Of a stretch of 64,000 bases of DNA, positions 10,713-20,644 are shown one piece after another (within the stretch, counting starts at the first letter, position 1; each line of letters opens with the position of its first letter). The stretch lies in contig CAXIPT010000011.1 of NCBI GenBank assembly GCA_964030475.1, positions 1,262,733-1,326,732 of the forward strand, in the 5' to 3' direction. A program made the position numbers and the translations under genes. The notes below the pieces were generated by a model. It ran no database searches. It was not told the DNA's origin and saw nothing but the letters and a program-made list of their open reading frames with translations. This DNA comes from Tethya wilhelma. Its lineage: Eukaryota > Porifera > Demospongiae > Tethyida > Tethyidae.

Positions 10713-12203
10713 CTCTTCAGCTTTATGTTGCAATTGCTGATCATTGTAAAGTGCTTTAATCTACATATGATGGGTCACAAAGAGAGAAAAGGTATACAGA
10801 GTACCATGTGCAAGTCTTGCAATGATTGTAGGCTAATTGTCTTTCTTTAAACTCACTTGTTCTTGTGGGATATTAACATTAGTGGACAGAATAGCCTCAG
10901 AGTCCATTGGTTGTTGGATGGGTGGGGTCTCAGTTGGTAGCGAGTGTACTTTTGGCTGGCCCACAACAATAATACCATGCTTTATCAGCTCACTCTGTTG
11001 TGAAATGGTCAGAGGAAAAACTTCTTGGCATACTAAATCTTCAAGTACCAACTGTAAACAGCCCTTGCCAACATCTTTAACATGAATATAGCATTGATCA
11101 TGTCCAATTACTTTGCCAATTTTAATTTGAATGGGCTTAATGTCCCTTAAGCGACACTCTGGTGTACCATATTTGGCATAAAACCACTTATCATCCACCA
11201 CTTTAACAACTAGCAGATTGTCTGAAGTGGTAGGTGACCCAAAGAAATCTGAGGGTACTTCAAAAACACTTCGCTTACAAAAATCTTGTAAAGCTTGATG
11301 GTACTTATCTAGATCCCGCTGACACTCTTTACAATGTTCTTTGACTATGTCTTCTAGGATTCCATAGTTTATAAAAGAGACATACTTATGAAATATCAAA
11401 AATGATATCAACTCAGACCCTGTTGTGATTCGAATCCACTCTTTGGTTTGAATCGCTTTATGTGTTCCAGCTAATGCAACTACTGTACTTTTTATCTCAT
11501 TTATAGGTATACTGCGTAAAGCTTTCCTAACGGTGTCTAAAACGGCTTCTTTAAACTCTCGTTTTATCTTGTCGGCATCATATATGAGTTGATGTTCAAA
11601 ACGATCTTTTTCATTTTTCCTTAGGTTACTATGATCAAGGTATGGAAATGACGTATCCTGTAGTTTAGGACATGTTGACCTATCAAAATACATGCTGAGG
11701 CTACATTGTCCGCAGGGACATCTAAAACCTGGATCTACTGATGATTCTACTCCTGATGCAGAATCAAAGTCCACACCACTAGGAGGCTTAAACGTAGGAT
11801 CAACCTCCATTTTTAGCTCATAAGCAAGTTCACGTGTGATTTTTAATTCTTGAAGGATATTAACAAACGTATCAAAGTGAGCATTATCCTCTTTTACCCG
11901 GCTCAGTATCACTTGCAACAGATCATTTGTCCGTAGATAGTCACTTGCATGCTGATTTGCAGCATCAGATTTGTTATCTTCAGATATTAAGTTTCTGGAA
12001 TATGCTTCCACAGCAACTTGTACGACCACTGACCTGACAGCATACACCAGACGACCAAAGTTTACTCGAAACGTATTAAATCGAAAAGATTCATCAGTTT
12101 TCCACACTGTTGAAGCTTCTGACTTGTAGGTAGATCTAGGCGATACACGTACAATCAATGTCCTGGACTCAGGTTTACAACTTTGAGCCTGTTGGGTAGC
12201 CAT
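10713..12203 (-). CDS. Death-fold family protein, copy A
   Basis: Intact member of a family I recognise from sponge genomes but that has no known function. The start is ATG at 12203 (MATQQAQSC), matching copies F and G, rather than the longer upstream frame. Order of parts: polar N-terminus; CARD-like helical domain (FRVNFGRLVYAVRSVVVQV through ILQELKITRELAYELK); cysteine cluster FRCPCGQCSL with a fourth Cys in STCPK; helical block FPYLDHSNL...EFKEAVLDT; block SFLIFHKYVSFINYGILEDI ending CKRSVFEVPSDFFG; then a second conserved block LLVVKVVDDKWF...CRLRDIKPIQIKIGKV...GKGCLQLVLEDL...RHGIIVVGQP. After GAACAA there is a donor (CAA|gtgagt, 10857), and exon 10713-10760 adds IKALYNDQQLQHKAEE, a coiled-coil micro-exon. 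Cytoplasmic adaptor role is inferred from the fold. Confidence 0.8.
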
Positions 12204-12359
12204 ACCTAAAGGTGATTGACTTGTGTGGTTTGATGTCACATGATTTCTGCGGAATTTCGCGTAGAACAATTCGCGGCCGCAAACAGAATATTATCTGCAA
12301 AAATTAATTAAAAAAAATTAATAATAATATGTATGTGGCTAGCTTGTATGGGGTCTGTT

Positions 12360-14078
12360 TTAGTGCTCATGCATAGGTTGGCCATGAATGGGAGGGGTCC
12401 AAGTGTTCTTAGGTTGGTTGGGAAGGGAACAAATGTTCTTAGGTTGGTTGGGAGGGGTAGTGTTCATAGGTTGAATCTTGGTATTAACTATGGGAGACTG
12501 AGAGATTTCAGTGTCTCTGCATTGGATGAGAAGCGTCTTAGCATTCGTGGGCTCAATAGGAGGGGTCCAAGTTAACCCCATGTCTGTAGGTTGGATTGGA
12601 GCCGGGGTAGCAATCTTAGTGCGGCAGATCTCTGTGTTGCGGGCTGCTATAGGTTTGATGCCAGGAGAGGTGTTCATGAATTGAGTCTCAGTTGGTAGTG
12701 AGTATATTTCTAAGTTTGGCTGGTACACAATAATAATTCCTTGCCTTTTCAGCTCGTTCTCTTGCGAAATGGTGATGGGAAAAGTAGGAGTATCTTGACA
12801 CAATAAATGTTCAAATGCTAGCTGCAAACAACCCTTACCAACATCTCTTAAGGGAATGAAGTCTTCGAGATGCCCGATTACTCTGGCAATTGTAATCTGT
12901 ATCGATTGTATGTCCCTTAACGTAAAGGAGCAGTTGGATGTACCACGTTCAGCATCAAACCACATGTCATCAACTACTTTAACAACTAGCAGATTTTCTG
13001 AAGTTGCCCCAGAAGGTGCGTCAAAAAAATCTGCTGGTATTTTAAAAACACTTCGCTTACAGAAATCTTCCAATACTTGATGGTATTTATCTAAACCCTC
13101 CTGACACTCTGACTCGTTGCAATGTTCTTTGACAATGTCTTTTAGGATTCCATAGTTAAAGAAATTGATATATCTGTGAAAAATCAAAAAGGATTTCAAA
13201 CTTGATAATGTTGTGATTTCAGTCCACTCATCGCCATGTTTGCTTCGAATTGCTTTTGCGAGATTTGTTCCAGCTGATGTTAGTACAGTTGATTTGATTT
13301 CATTCACTGGTGTATCATCTTGTATAGCTTTGCAATTGAAAATCCTGTCTAAAATGGCCTTATTAAACATTGTTTTCACATTATCGGCTTCACATATGAG
13401 TCGATGGTCCATATCATCTTTTTGCTTTTTCGTCAGATTACCACGATCAAGGTACGGAAATGCTGTAATGTGACATTTTGATCTGTCATTCAAATATTCT
13501 CTAAGGCTATGCTTGCCACAGGGACATTGAAAACCTAAGCCTGATGATTTAATAGCCGCAAAACCTGGTGATACCACTCCACCACTTGCACCTTGAGCCT
13601 GCACAACAAATGAAGAATTGACAGCTTCCTTTAACTCACAAGCAAGTTTACTGGTGACACTAATTTCTTCGAGGATGTCGATAAAAGTGACAAAGTGAGC
13701 ATCACTCTGTTCTATCTGGCTCCTTATCACATCTAGCAATTTACTGGCCCGATAATGCTCAGGAGTATTAAGATTTTCTGCATCAAGTTTGTTACTAACG
13801 GATATCAACTCTTTAGAAAAAGACTTAATAGCAACTTCGGACACATTGTGCTGGACAACATTCACCAGACGATCGAAGTAGAGTCGAAGAGTTTTGCACT
13901 GAATTGATTCACGACTTTCCACCGCTGTAGGTCCAGTGCTAGTGGGAGATAAGCTTGCAGGTAGACTACTGCTTCGTGTCTCAAACCCTGAACTAGGTAT
14001 GTAAGCCTGATTACGAGATTCAAGGTGGTAATCCGACTCTGAAGTAGATCTATCTATGGTAGAACACGAACACCCCAT
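12360..14078 (-). CDS. Death-fold family protein, copy B, lipid-anchor N-terminus
   Basis: Intact 572-residue member in a single exon. It starts MGCSCS at 14078: Gly2 followed by cysteines fits N-myristoylation plus palmitoylation, so membrane attachment is likely. The same blocks as copy A follow: CARD-like domain (LYFDRLVNVVQHNVSEVAIK to ISVTSKLACELKEAV), cysteine cluster FQCPCGKHSL (here His replaces the third Cys), FPYLDRGNL, SFLIFHRYINFFNYGILKDI, CKRSVFKIPADFFDA, LLVVKVVDDMWF and VGKGCLQLAFEHL. The C-terminal 110 residues are Pro/Thr/Asn-rich with repeated QPKN and TPPI motifs, unlike other members. It lies 160 bp upstream of copy A on the same strand, a likely tandem duplicate. Confidence 0.82.
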   Translation of the reverse strand: MGCSCSTIDRSTSESDYHLESRNQAYIPSSGFETRSSSLPASLSPTSTGPTAVESRESIQCKTLRLYFDRLVNVVQHNVSEVAIKSFSKELISVSNKLDAENLNTPEHYRASKLLDVIRSQIEQSDAHFVTFIDILEEISVTSKLACELKEAVNSSFVVQAQGASGGVVSPGFAAIKSSGLGFQCPCGKHSLREYLNDRSKCHITAFPYLDRGNLTKKQKDDMDHRLICEADNVKTMFNKAILDRIFNCKAIQDDTPVNEIKSTVLTSAGTNLAKAIRSKHGDEWTEITTLSSLKSFLIFHRYINFFNYGILKDIVKEHCNESECQEGLDKYHQVLEDFCKRSVFKIPADFFDAPSGATSENLLVVKVVDDMWFDAERGTSNCSFTLRDIQSIQITIARVIGHLEDFIPLRDVGKGCLQLAFEHLLCQDTPTFPITISQENELKRQGIIIVYQPNLEIYSLPTETQFMNTSPGIKPIAARNTEICRTKIATPAPIQPTDMGLTWTPPIEPTNAKTLLIQCRDTEISQSPIVNTKIQPMNTTPPNQPKNICSLPNQPKNTWTPPIHGQPMHEH

Positions 14079-14130
14079 TTTTCACTTGACTTGCGGGTTT
14101 TAATGGACCAAGCCCATGGCCAGGGGCACC

Positions 14131-15382
14131 TTACAGCATAGATATTAGAGACTACGTACCCGGGATTGGAAACGCCCATATGCTCTAATGTAAATTTCAC
14201 GAACCACGCGTGTTGCACTTTTGGGCATTTTTGGGCATTTTTTGGCAGCTGCCACGATTTGTAAATCTTTGATGCCGTCCCAAGAAAGGAGTGAAATCCA
14301 GAACAGAAGCGGCGCTTTTGCTACAGCTAAGATTTTATTGAAACAGGTAAGAATATGCTTACTTGGTACTGAAATAATAAAGTGCAAGTACTTACTAGAC
14401 TGTGCATTCCAGGCTGAATTTGTACGAAAGTAGCCGGGAATCTATGAACTATCATTCTTCCTGTACCTCTAACTGCCAAGGTAAGCGAACAATAGTAATA
14501 ATTTTTATGGCATAAGCTAGTGCTTTTGATGCTCTATGGAACGGGCTAATGTTGTGTGACATAAAACAAAGGGATGTGATACAGTGCTGCCATTCAATAT
14601 GTAGGTATAGTATAGCTTTATGTAGGACTTTCTGTACCTCTCATTTCCATACTGTTCTTTGGCAGTAGCTTACATTGATTTTTTGTTTGCATTAGGCTAT
14701 GTTGTATAACCTGGGCAGGGTTTTTATTTGTGAGAATCTTTAGTTTGCAGTTGAAAGCTGTGTCACTACATGTACTTAGATCTCAAATGATTTATTCACC
14801 AAGCACTAAGATTGAGTAGATTAGTGTTTGAGGTCATACAGTACTGTCAAACAGCATGCACTTGAGTTCGTCTTTATTTTTTATTCCAAATTGGCAGGAT
14901 GGGACACACACATCACCTATCTCTGGTGATAAGAACTTTGCACCCGGCAAACCAAAGCTAAGCTGCAGTCTCTGATGCCACAGTCCAGGTACATTCTACA
15001 GGAACTCTGCCACTTCAAGTTTCCTAGTTCTTTGTCACTTTCAGTCTCTATTCTCTGATCTGTGATTGAATCTGTCATCATAACTGCTCTACCTTGCAGT
15101 GTTGAAGTTTATGATGTAATTCTTATTGTATATTCTTATAAATGAACAATAATGACATGTTATTGGAAACATTATGACTGTGATAATGCTGCCAACTCGG
15201 CCACTAGCACTATCCATACTCAAGCAGGTGCAGTTTGCTTTTCCAGTCCAAAACTTCTGCAAGTCTCTGGAGAATTTTTTCAGTTATTCTATTTAACGCA
15301 CAGCAAAGCGCAACACGCGTGGATTGTTAATTTCCCTGCGTTTCCAATCCCGGGTACGTAGTCTCTAATATCTATGCTTACA
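14131..15382. mobile_element. TIR transposon of 1242 bp with TTACA target duplication
   Basis: Element 14136-15377. The terminal inverted repeat is at least 37 bp and perfect: GCATAGATATTAGAGACTAC and CGGGATTGGAAACGC on the left, the complement on the right at about 15339-15377. Inner parts also pair (CACGCGTGTTG). TTACA flanks both sides (14131-14135 and 15378-15382). No transposase frame is visible, so it is non-autonomous. A lone relative of the end lies at 15449-15495. It separates copy B from the next region. Confidence 0.8.
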
Positions 15383-15448
15383 GCAAATATTTCAGCTGAC
15401 CTGCACATGCGCATATGGTGTATCTGTAGATACAACTCTTTTGGTAGA

Positions 15449-15496
15449 TATTATAGACTACGAAACCGGGATTGGAAACGCCCATGTGCTAATACA
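15449..15496. repeat. Solo terminal repeat of the 14.1 kb element family
   Basis: TAGATATTATAGACTACG then AAACCGGGATTGGAAACGCC matches the left end of the neighbouring element with a few changes. No partner was found nearby. Confidence 0.7.
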
Positions 15497-15934
15497 GACA
15501 CTCCGAGTTGTAATATACGCGCGCGCGTTTACTTGAGCGTACAGGCACTTTGATGTATTCTCGTTTCCAGCTAGCTGAGCAGCTATGGTTCAGGTTGATA
15601 CTCTGCATAATATCAATACTACTGTTATGTTATTATAATGTATTATGTGTTGCATTTTTAAACAATACGAAGTAAATTTTTACTGTCTTCGACCGACTTC
15701 TTGATCTAATTTTCTTTTCCAAAAGACTGCAGTAAAAATCAAAAATAGTACATTGCCAAGGATGAATAGTGTGCACATGACAGTTACACAATTATAGTTA
15801 CTTACACAGAGTTGACGTTTACTGCTATGAGCAAATTCAAATAGTCAAATAAGTAAAAAAAATTCAAATAGTCAAATAAGTAGCAAGAAATCTGGGGGGC
15901 AGTACGTATGTAAGACATTCTGTACTAGCAATGC

Positions 15935-16075
15935 ATGGCAACAAAAAAACCATACAACACCGATAATGATGTTGGCTGCTATTGGTTCCCGTCAAAGGTG
16001 AAAGAGGAGGCTCTCCGAAGTATAGAGACTAATAATGGTGAAGTGAACTGGGTGATCATCCCAAAGAAAGTGTAA
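15935..16075 (+). CDS. Small ORF or terminal exon, 46 residues
   Basis: ATG at 15935 to TAA at 16073-16075. The peptide has a composition like real protein rather than AT-rich noise: DVGCYWFPSKVKEEALRSI then NGEVNWVIIPKKV. It may be the last exon of an unseen gene or a decayed fragment. I do not recognise it. No homologue was seen elsewhere in the window. Confidence 0.4.
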   Translation: MATKKPYNTDNDVGCYWFPSKVKEEALRSIETNNGEVNWVIIPKKV

Positions 16076-16282
16076 TATTTCTTTCTGTGAGAGAGCCTGA
16101 ATTTTCTCGGCATATCTGGAGAATAATACAAATTATTAGTATAAAATAAAGTCTATTGTATATAAAAGGATATCCACAATTGAAAATACAGTACTTTTGG
16201 TGCTGGAAATATCTTTCTCTAAGGCTACAGGTACAGAAAGTTTACCTACACAGGTAGCATTAGTACAAGTGTTTAACCCCTC

Positions 16283-16412
16283 AGAGACTCTGATAAACTC
16301 AAGGTATACAGTCATGCATATGTTTAGTACCAGTTTATGCCTAATGGCCCTCACAGACTCTGATAAACTCAAGGTATACAGTCATGTTTAGTACCAGTTT
16401 ATGCCAAATGGC
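16283..16412. repeat. 66 bp direct tandem duplication
   Basis: CAGACTCTGATAAACTCAAG followed by GTATACAGTCATG and TTTAGTACCAGTTTATGCC occurs twice in a row with minor changes. Confidence 0.8.
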
Positions 16413-16531
16413 CATCTATTGAGCTAATAGGGTTAGAAAGGTAGGGGATAAAATGTACGGAAGATAGAGGTACAGAAAGCTACTCTTAAAACAAGAGAAA
16501 ACGAAATCGATCTAGTAGTGACACACATGAC

Positions 16532-17298
16532 TTGATCTGTCACTGGAATTTTGGTCCTGATAATTTTGGTCCCCCGGACCAAAATTTGCATGAAAAATTT
16601 GGTCCAGGACCATTATTTTCAGAAATTATCTTGAAAATTTTGGTCCCCCCCTGATAAATTTGGTCCGGGGTTACAAGACCAAAATTTCAAGTTGATCAAA
16701 TAAAAAAATTGGTCCAGGATCGAAAATTTTACATGACATAATGCCAAGTATTTTGGCCCCCCTACATAACTATAGTTTCAATCATTGCAGTGCAGTAGCA
16801 GCATTGTTTCCCTCAACAGCTGAGCAATGTTATATACATACAAACTTGATAATCAGTTGAGATGCAAAAGATAATAATTATTGTAATGACAAAAAGAAAT
16901 TAAGTAATTTGTATTGACAAAAATAAATTAAATAATTATTGCTGAGCACAACAATTGCAATCCAATATACGATAGCGATTTCTTCTATAGCCTCGCTTCG
17001 CTCGGAATTAGGACGCGCGCCCGGTCGTGCCTGGTACACTGGACTCTAGCTCCTCGTGCTAGCTAGCTCAGCCAGGCTCTGGTAGTTTTTTGTCTATCTC
17101 TGTAAAAGACTGTTTCTAGAGCCTAGGCAAGTTTATTTTATAAGAGTGAATGGATGTTCAACCTTTTAGCAAGCTACTTTTCGGTGACTTTCTTCCCGGA
17201 CCGCAATTTTTAGGGGGGGACCAAATTTATTGCAAATTTTGGTCCACCCGGACCGAAATTTTTGCCGGACCAAAATTTTCTTGACAGATCCACTTTAA
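16532..17298. mobile_element. TIR element built of iterated TTTTGGTCC motifs
   Basis: Left end TTGATCTGTCACTGGAATTT then TTGGTCC, right end GGACCAAAATTTTCTTGACA then GATCC, in inverted order. Within about 230 bp at the left and 110 bp at the right the motif AATTTTGGTCC or its complement recurs about 15 times in both orientations. The middle (about 16780-17180) is ordinary AT-rich sequence. No coding frame. Confidence 0.7.
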
Positions 17299-17305
17299 CT
17301 TACGT

Positions 17306-17402
17306 TTGCAACTCAAAGTCCGAATGGTCCGTCTTAATTTTCTTTACCTCGGCTGGGGTTAAGCCAAGACCATCAGCTACGCGGCCCTCCCATTTATCAA
17401 GA
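17306..17402 (-). pseudogene. Death-domain exon fragment
   Basis: Near-copy of the death-domain exon at 411-520: KWEGRVADGLGLTPAEVKKI on the minus strand, with a donor-like CTTAC at its 3' side. It stops abruptly at 17402, with no second half, so it is a stranded exon fragment. Confidence 0.75.
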
Positions 17403-17659
17403 GTGTATTAGGAAGAGTACGTAAGTCCCCCAGGACTGATTTCAATGGGGTAATGCGTCTCCCCGGACGTAATAACGTCCCACCGGACGCAATTCAGGGG
17501 GGACGTGAACGATTAGGACACCGGGGCACTTTGATTGAGTAATTAGCCCCACCCATCTTGTTAGATAAATAATTTGCATGCACCTCCGATCCCCCGCGGG
17601 GGAAACTAAATTCGCGTGGTCAACATGTATCATTATGATGGCTAATGACATAATTATTC

Positions 17660-17990
17660 CACAGAAAAGGAACAAAACAAGTTAGAAAAGAGGTCATAAA
17701 TAAGATAATAACATTATCACGAACAATATCTGACTATGGGGTTCATCTGTTGGAGGAAGGAATAAGACACCTGGTCACCCAGCGTCACATCCCGAGAGAA
17801 TGATAGCCAAGATTGAGGAGGTTTGGAGGTCTGTCATCTTGATCTTCTGAGATCAGGTTTATTCTTTGAAGGAGAACTAACGATGGTTCGTCTGAGGGTT
17901 CACGGTTGTCCACGATTGGATTGACTACCCGTAGACTGTATAGGGTGGGCCCCTGGTCGTTAATGGGTGGGTGGAGCTTATGGTCTGGAG
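17660..17990 (-). pseudogene. Ankyrin-gene last-exon fragment, diverged
   Basis: Third copy of the last exon of the ankyrin/coiled-coil gene (compare 23023-23370). It preserves stretches such as the FLQQMNPI and LVLLQRINLIS regions, but substitutions and small indels break the frame. It lies head to tail with the death-domain fragment and copy C, giving a mosaic of family pieces. Confidence 0.75.
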
Positions 17991-18279
17991 TGGGACGGAC
18001 CTGTAATGATGATTAAAATGTAGTCACTAGCAATGGTTGGCAAAATAATGTAAAGCTCCATCTCAAAAGTTTGAGGTACGACACTCAGGTTGACTGCTGA
18101 GCTGGTGTACACATTGACGTAATGCTAATGCAGTGGCGCTAGTTTAGAAGGTAAACTTGGTTGTGAGGATTTCCTTGTATAAGTTAGTTTTGTATTCTCA
18201 GGAAAGTGTGACATGCCAGTGGGTGGTTGTTTAAAATTTTCATGGGTTGTTGGATAGAAGTGGTCTCAGTTAGCAGTAA

Positions 18280-19599
18280 TTATACACTTACTTTTGGTTG
18301 TCGTACAACAATAATACCATGTCTTATCAGCTCATTCTGCTGTGGAATGGTGAGGGGGGACATTGAAGCTTCTTCTTGAGACAATAAATCTTCAAACACC
18401 AGTTGCAAACAACCCTTGCCAACATCTTTTATATGAATATAACGTTCATCATGTCCAATAACTTCAGCAATTTTACTTTGAATAGGCTTAATGTCCCTTA
18501 AGCGACAGTCAAGTGTACCAGGTCTAGCATCAAACCACAGTTCATCTATTACTTTCACTACTAGCAGATTGTCTGACGAGGTAGGTGAGCCGAAGAAATC
18601 TGAAAGGACTTCAAAAACGCTTCACCTACAGAAATCTTGTAATGTTTGACGGTAGTTCTCCAGATCTTGCTGGCACTGTTTGCAATGTGCTTTGACAATG
18701 TCTTCCAGAATTCCATAGTTGAAGAAAGTGACGTACTTATGAAACAACAAAAGGGATATCAAATCAGACAATGTTGTGATCTTGTTCCATTCGTCAGTAT
18801 GTTTTGTTTGAATTGCTTTAGTAAGACGTTTTTCAGCTGATGCAACCATCGTATTTTTAATACTATTCACTGGTGTATTACGCAAAGTTCTCCGAATTGT
18901 GTCTAACACGATCTCTTTAAACTTTCTCTTCACCACATCAGCCTGATATATGAGTTGATGTTCCAAATAGTCTTTTTCATTTTGCGTCAGATTACTGTGA
19001 TCAAGATATGGAAATACTGTGTCTCGTAGTTTAGGACATTTTGACTCATCTATAAAGTATTCTTCAATGCTACATTGTCCACAAGGACATTGGAAAACAG
19101 GATAAACCAACGATTCGTTTTTTCCCATACATTCAGAATCACTGGTCTTGCCACTAGGAGGCTCAAATGTAGGATCAGCTGCTATTATTTTTAAGTTCAT
19201 GTACAAGTTTGGTGAAATCTAATTTTTGAAGAATACCTATAAAAGTGTGAAAGTGAGCTTCATTCTCTTTTCAATATCACTTGTAACAAATCATTTGCCC
19301 GTAGATAGTCACTTGTGAGTTGATTTATTGCATCAGATTTGTTACCTTCAGATATTAAGTTTCTGGAACATGCTTCTACTGCAACTTGAACGATAACGGA
19401 TTTAACAGCATACACCAGACGACCAAAATTTACTAGAAACGTCTTACATAATTTGAATAGATTCATAAGTTTTCACCGCTGTGGAACTTGAAGCTTCTGA
19501 GGTACCGGTATATTCAGATACGGCTGCTGCATTGAACTTAGATCTACTGTAAGCCTGTTTTATACTGGAACTTTGAGCCTGTGGTGTACATGTAGCCAT
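18280..19599 (-). pseudogene. Death-fold family, copy C (broken)
   Basis: Very close to copy F (53.1-54.4 kb) along its length, for example the cysteine cluster FQCPCGQCSIEEYF and the block SLLLFHKYVTFFNYGILEDI. The lesions seen are: an Arg codon changed to TGA just after LQDFC (about 18623); a 4-bp insertion at about 19187 shifting frame before ADPTFEPPSG; an 8-bp deletion at about 19271; and small changes near 19445. The ATG (MATCTPQAQ) is kept at 19599. The high similarity to F with several disabling changes indicates a recent duplicate that died. Confidence 0.85.
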
Positions 19600-19975
19600 A
19601 ATCACCAGGCAGTTTAGCTGCAACTTTAATACTTAGCCAGTTGATCAGCTGACATGCACGTGAAGTCACCTGATATGCATGATGTCCGCCCATATCAGGG
19701 AATTTCCCTAAAATATACGCACTGCTGCCTTGCATGCTTTTTATCAAGGGCTTATAAACTAAATTTTGATGGATGTATTGGTAATATACTGAGATGCATG
19801 CCCTCTTCTCCTTGGAGTTTATAAGCCCTTGTTTTTATTAATTTTGACAAAATACATGCAGACAAAAAAGCACCTCAAAGCTAGACTCATATAATTTATA
19901 TGCAACTCAGTAAAAACTGGGAGTGGCCATTTTATGAGCGAGCAAGCAAACAACATGCAAGACGTCTACATTACC

Positions 19976-20523
19976 CAGTTGCTGGTTTTAATATAGGTAT
20001 TCAAGCAATGCGGATTTCATAAGCAACCTATAGCGACTGGACAAAGCTGTAGAGTATAATTTCTTTAAGATATTCTCAATGGCTAAACGTATGGTATTAT
20101 TCCACAGATAAGTAACATAACAAGTTAGAAAAGAGCTCACAAATAAGATATTGAAAAGCACAGTAAGACATGAACATAGATATATATCTCAATCTGAAAT
20201 TGGGTTGATAAAACTGAGAAAAGAGTAACCTGGGTCTTCTGTAAGTGTTGATTGTCCCTCATCCACTGCTATGGGGTTCATCTGTTGGAGGAAGGAATAA
20301 GAGACCTGGTCACCCAGTGCCATATCACCGAGAGAATGGTAGCCAAGATTGAGGAGGTTTGGAGGAATGTCATCATGGTCTTCTGAAATCGGGTTAATTC
20401 TTTGAAGGAGAACTAATGATGGTTGGTCTGAGAGTTCACGGTCGTCCACGATTGGATTGACTACCTGTAGGCTGTATAAGGTGGGTCCCTGGTCGTTAAT
20501 GGGTGGGTGGAGCTTGTGGTCTA

Positions 20524-20527
<4 letters not shown>
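19976..20527 (-). repeat. Inverted duplicate, left arm (last exon of ankyrin gene)
   Basis: Reverse copy of 23033-23607. It includes an open frame 20189-20449 identical but for one residue (DPGYSF versus DSGYSF) to the last exon of the ankyrin gene, plus about 200 bp of its 3' flank. The spacer between arms is about 2.5 kb and contains the rest of the gene. It may be a fragment of another copy whose other exons are absent. Confidence 0.85.
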
Positions 20528-20529
<2 letters not shown>

Positions 20530-20557
<28 letters not shown>

Positions 20558-20576
20558 TGTTGTGTTGTGTTGTGTG
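20530..20576. repeat. (TG)n and (TGTTG)n microsatellite
   Basis: TG dinucleotide run grading into GTTGT units, directly beside the left inverted arm. Confidence 0.8.
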
Positions 20577-20644
20577 TATCTAGTGGAACAATGAAAGCCC
20601 TATGAATAGCTCCATAGTAATACATTGTGTATTCATTCACACAG

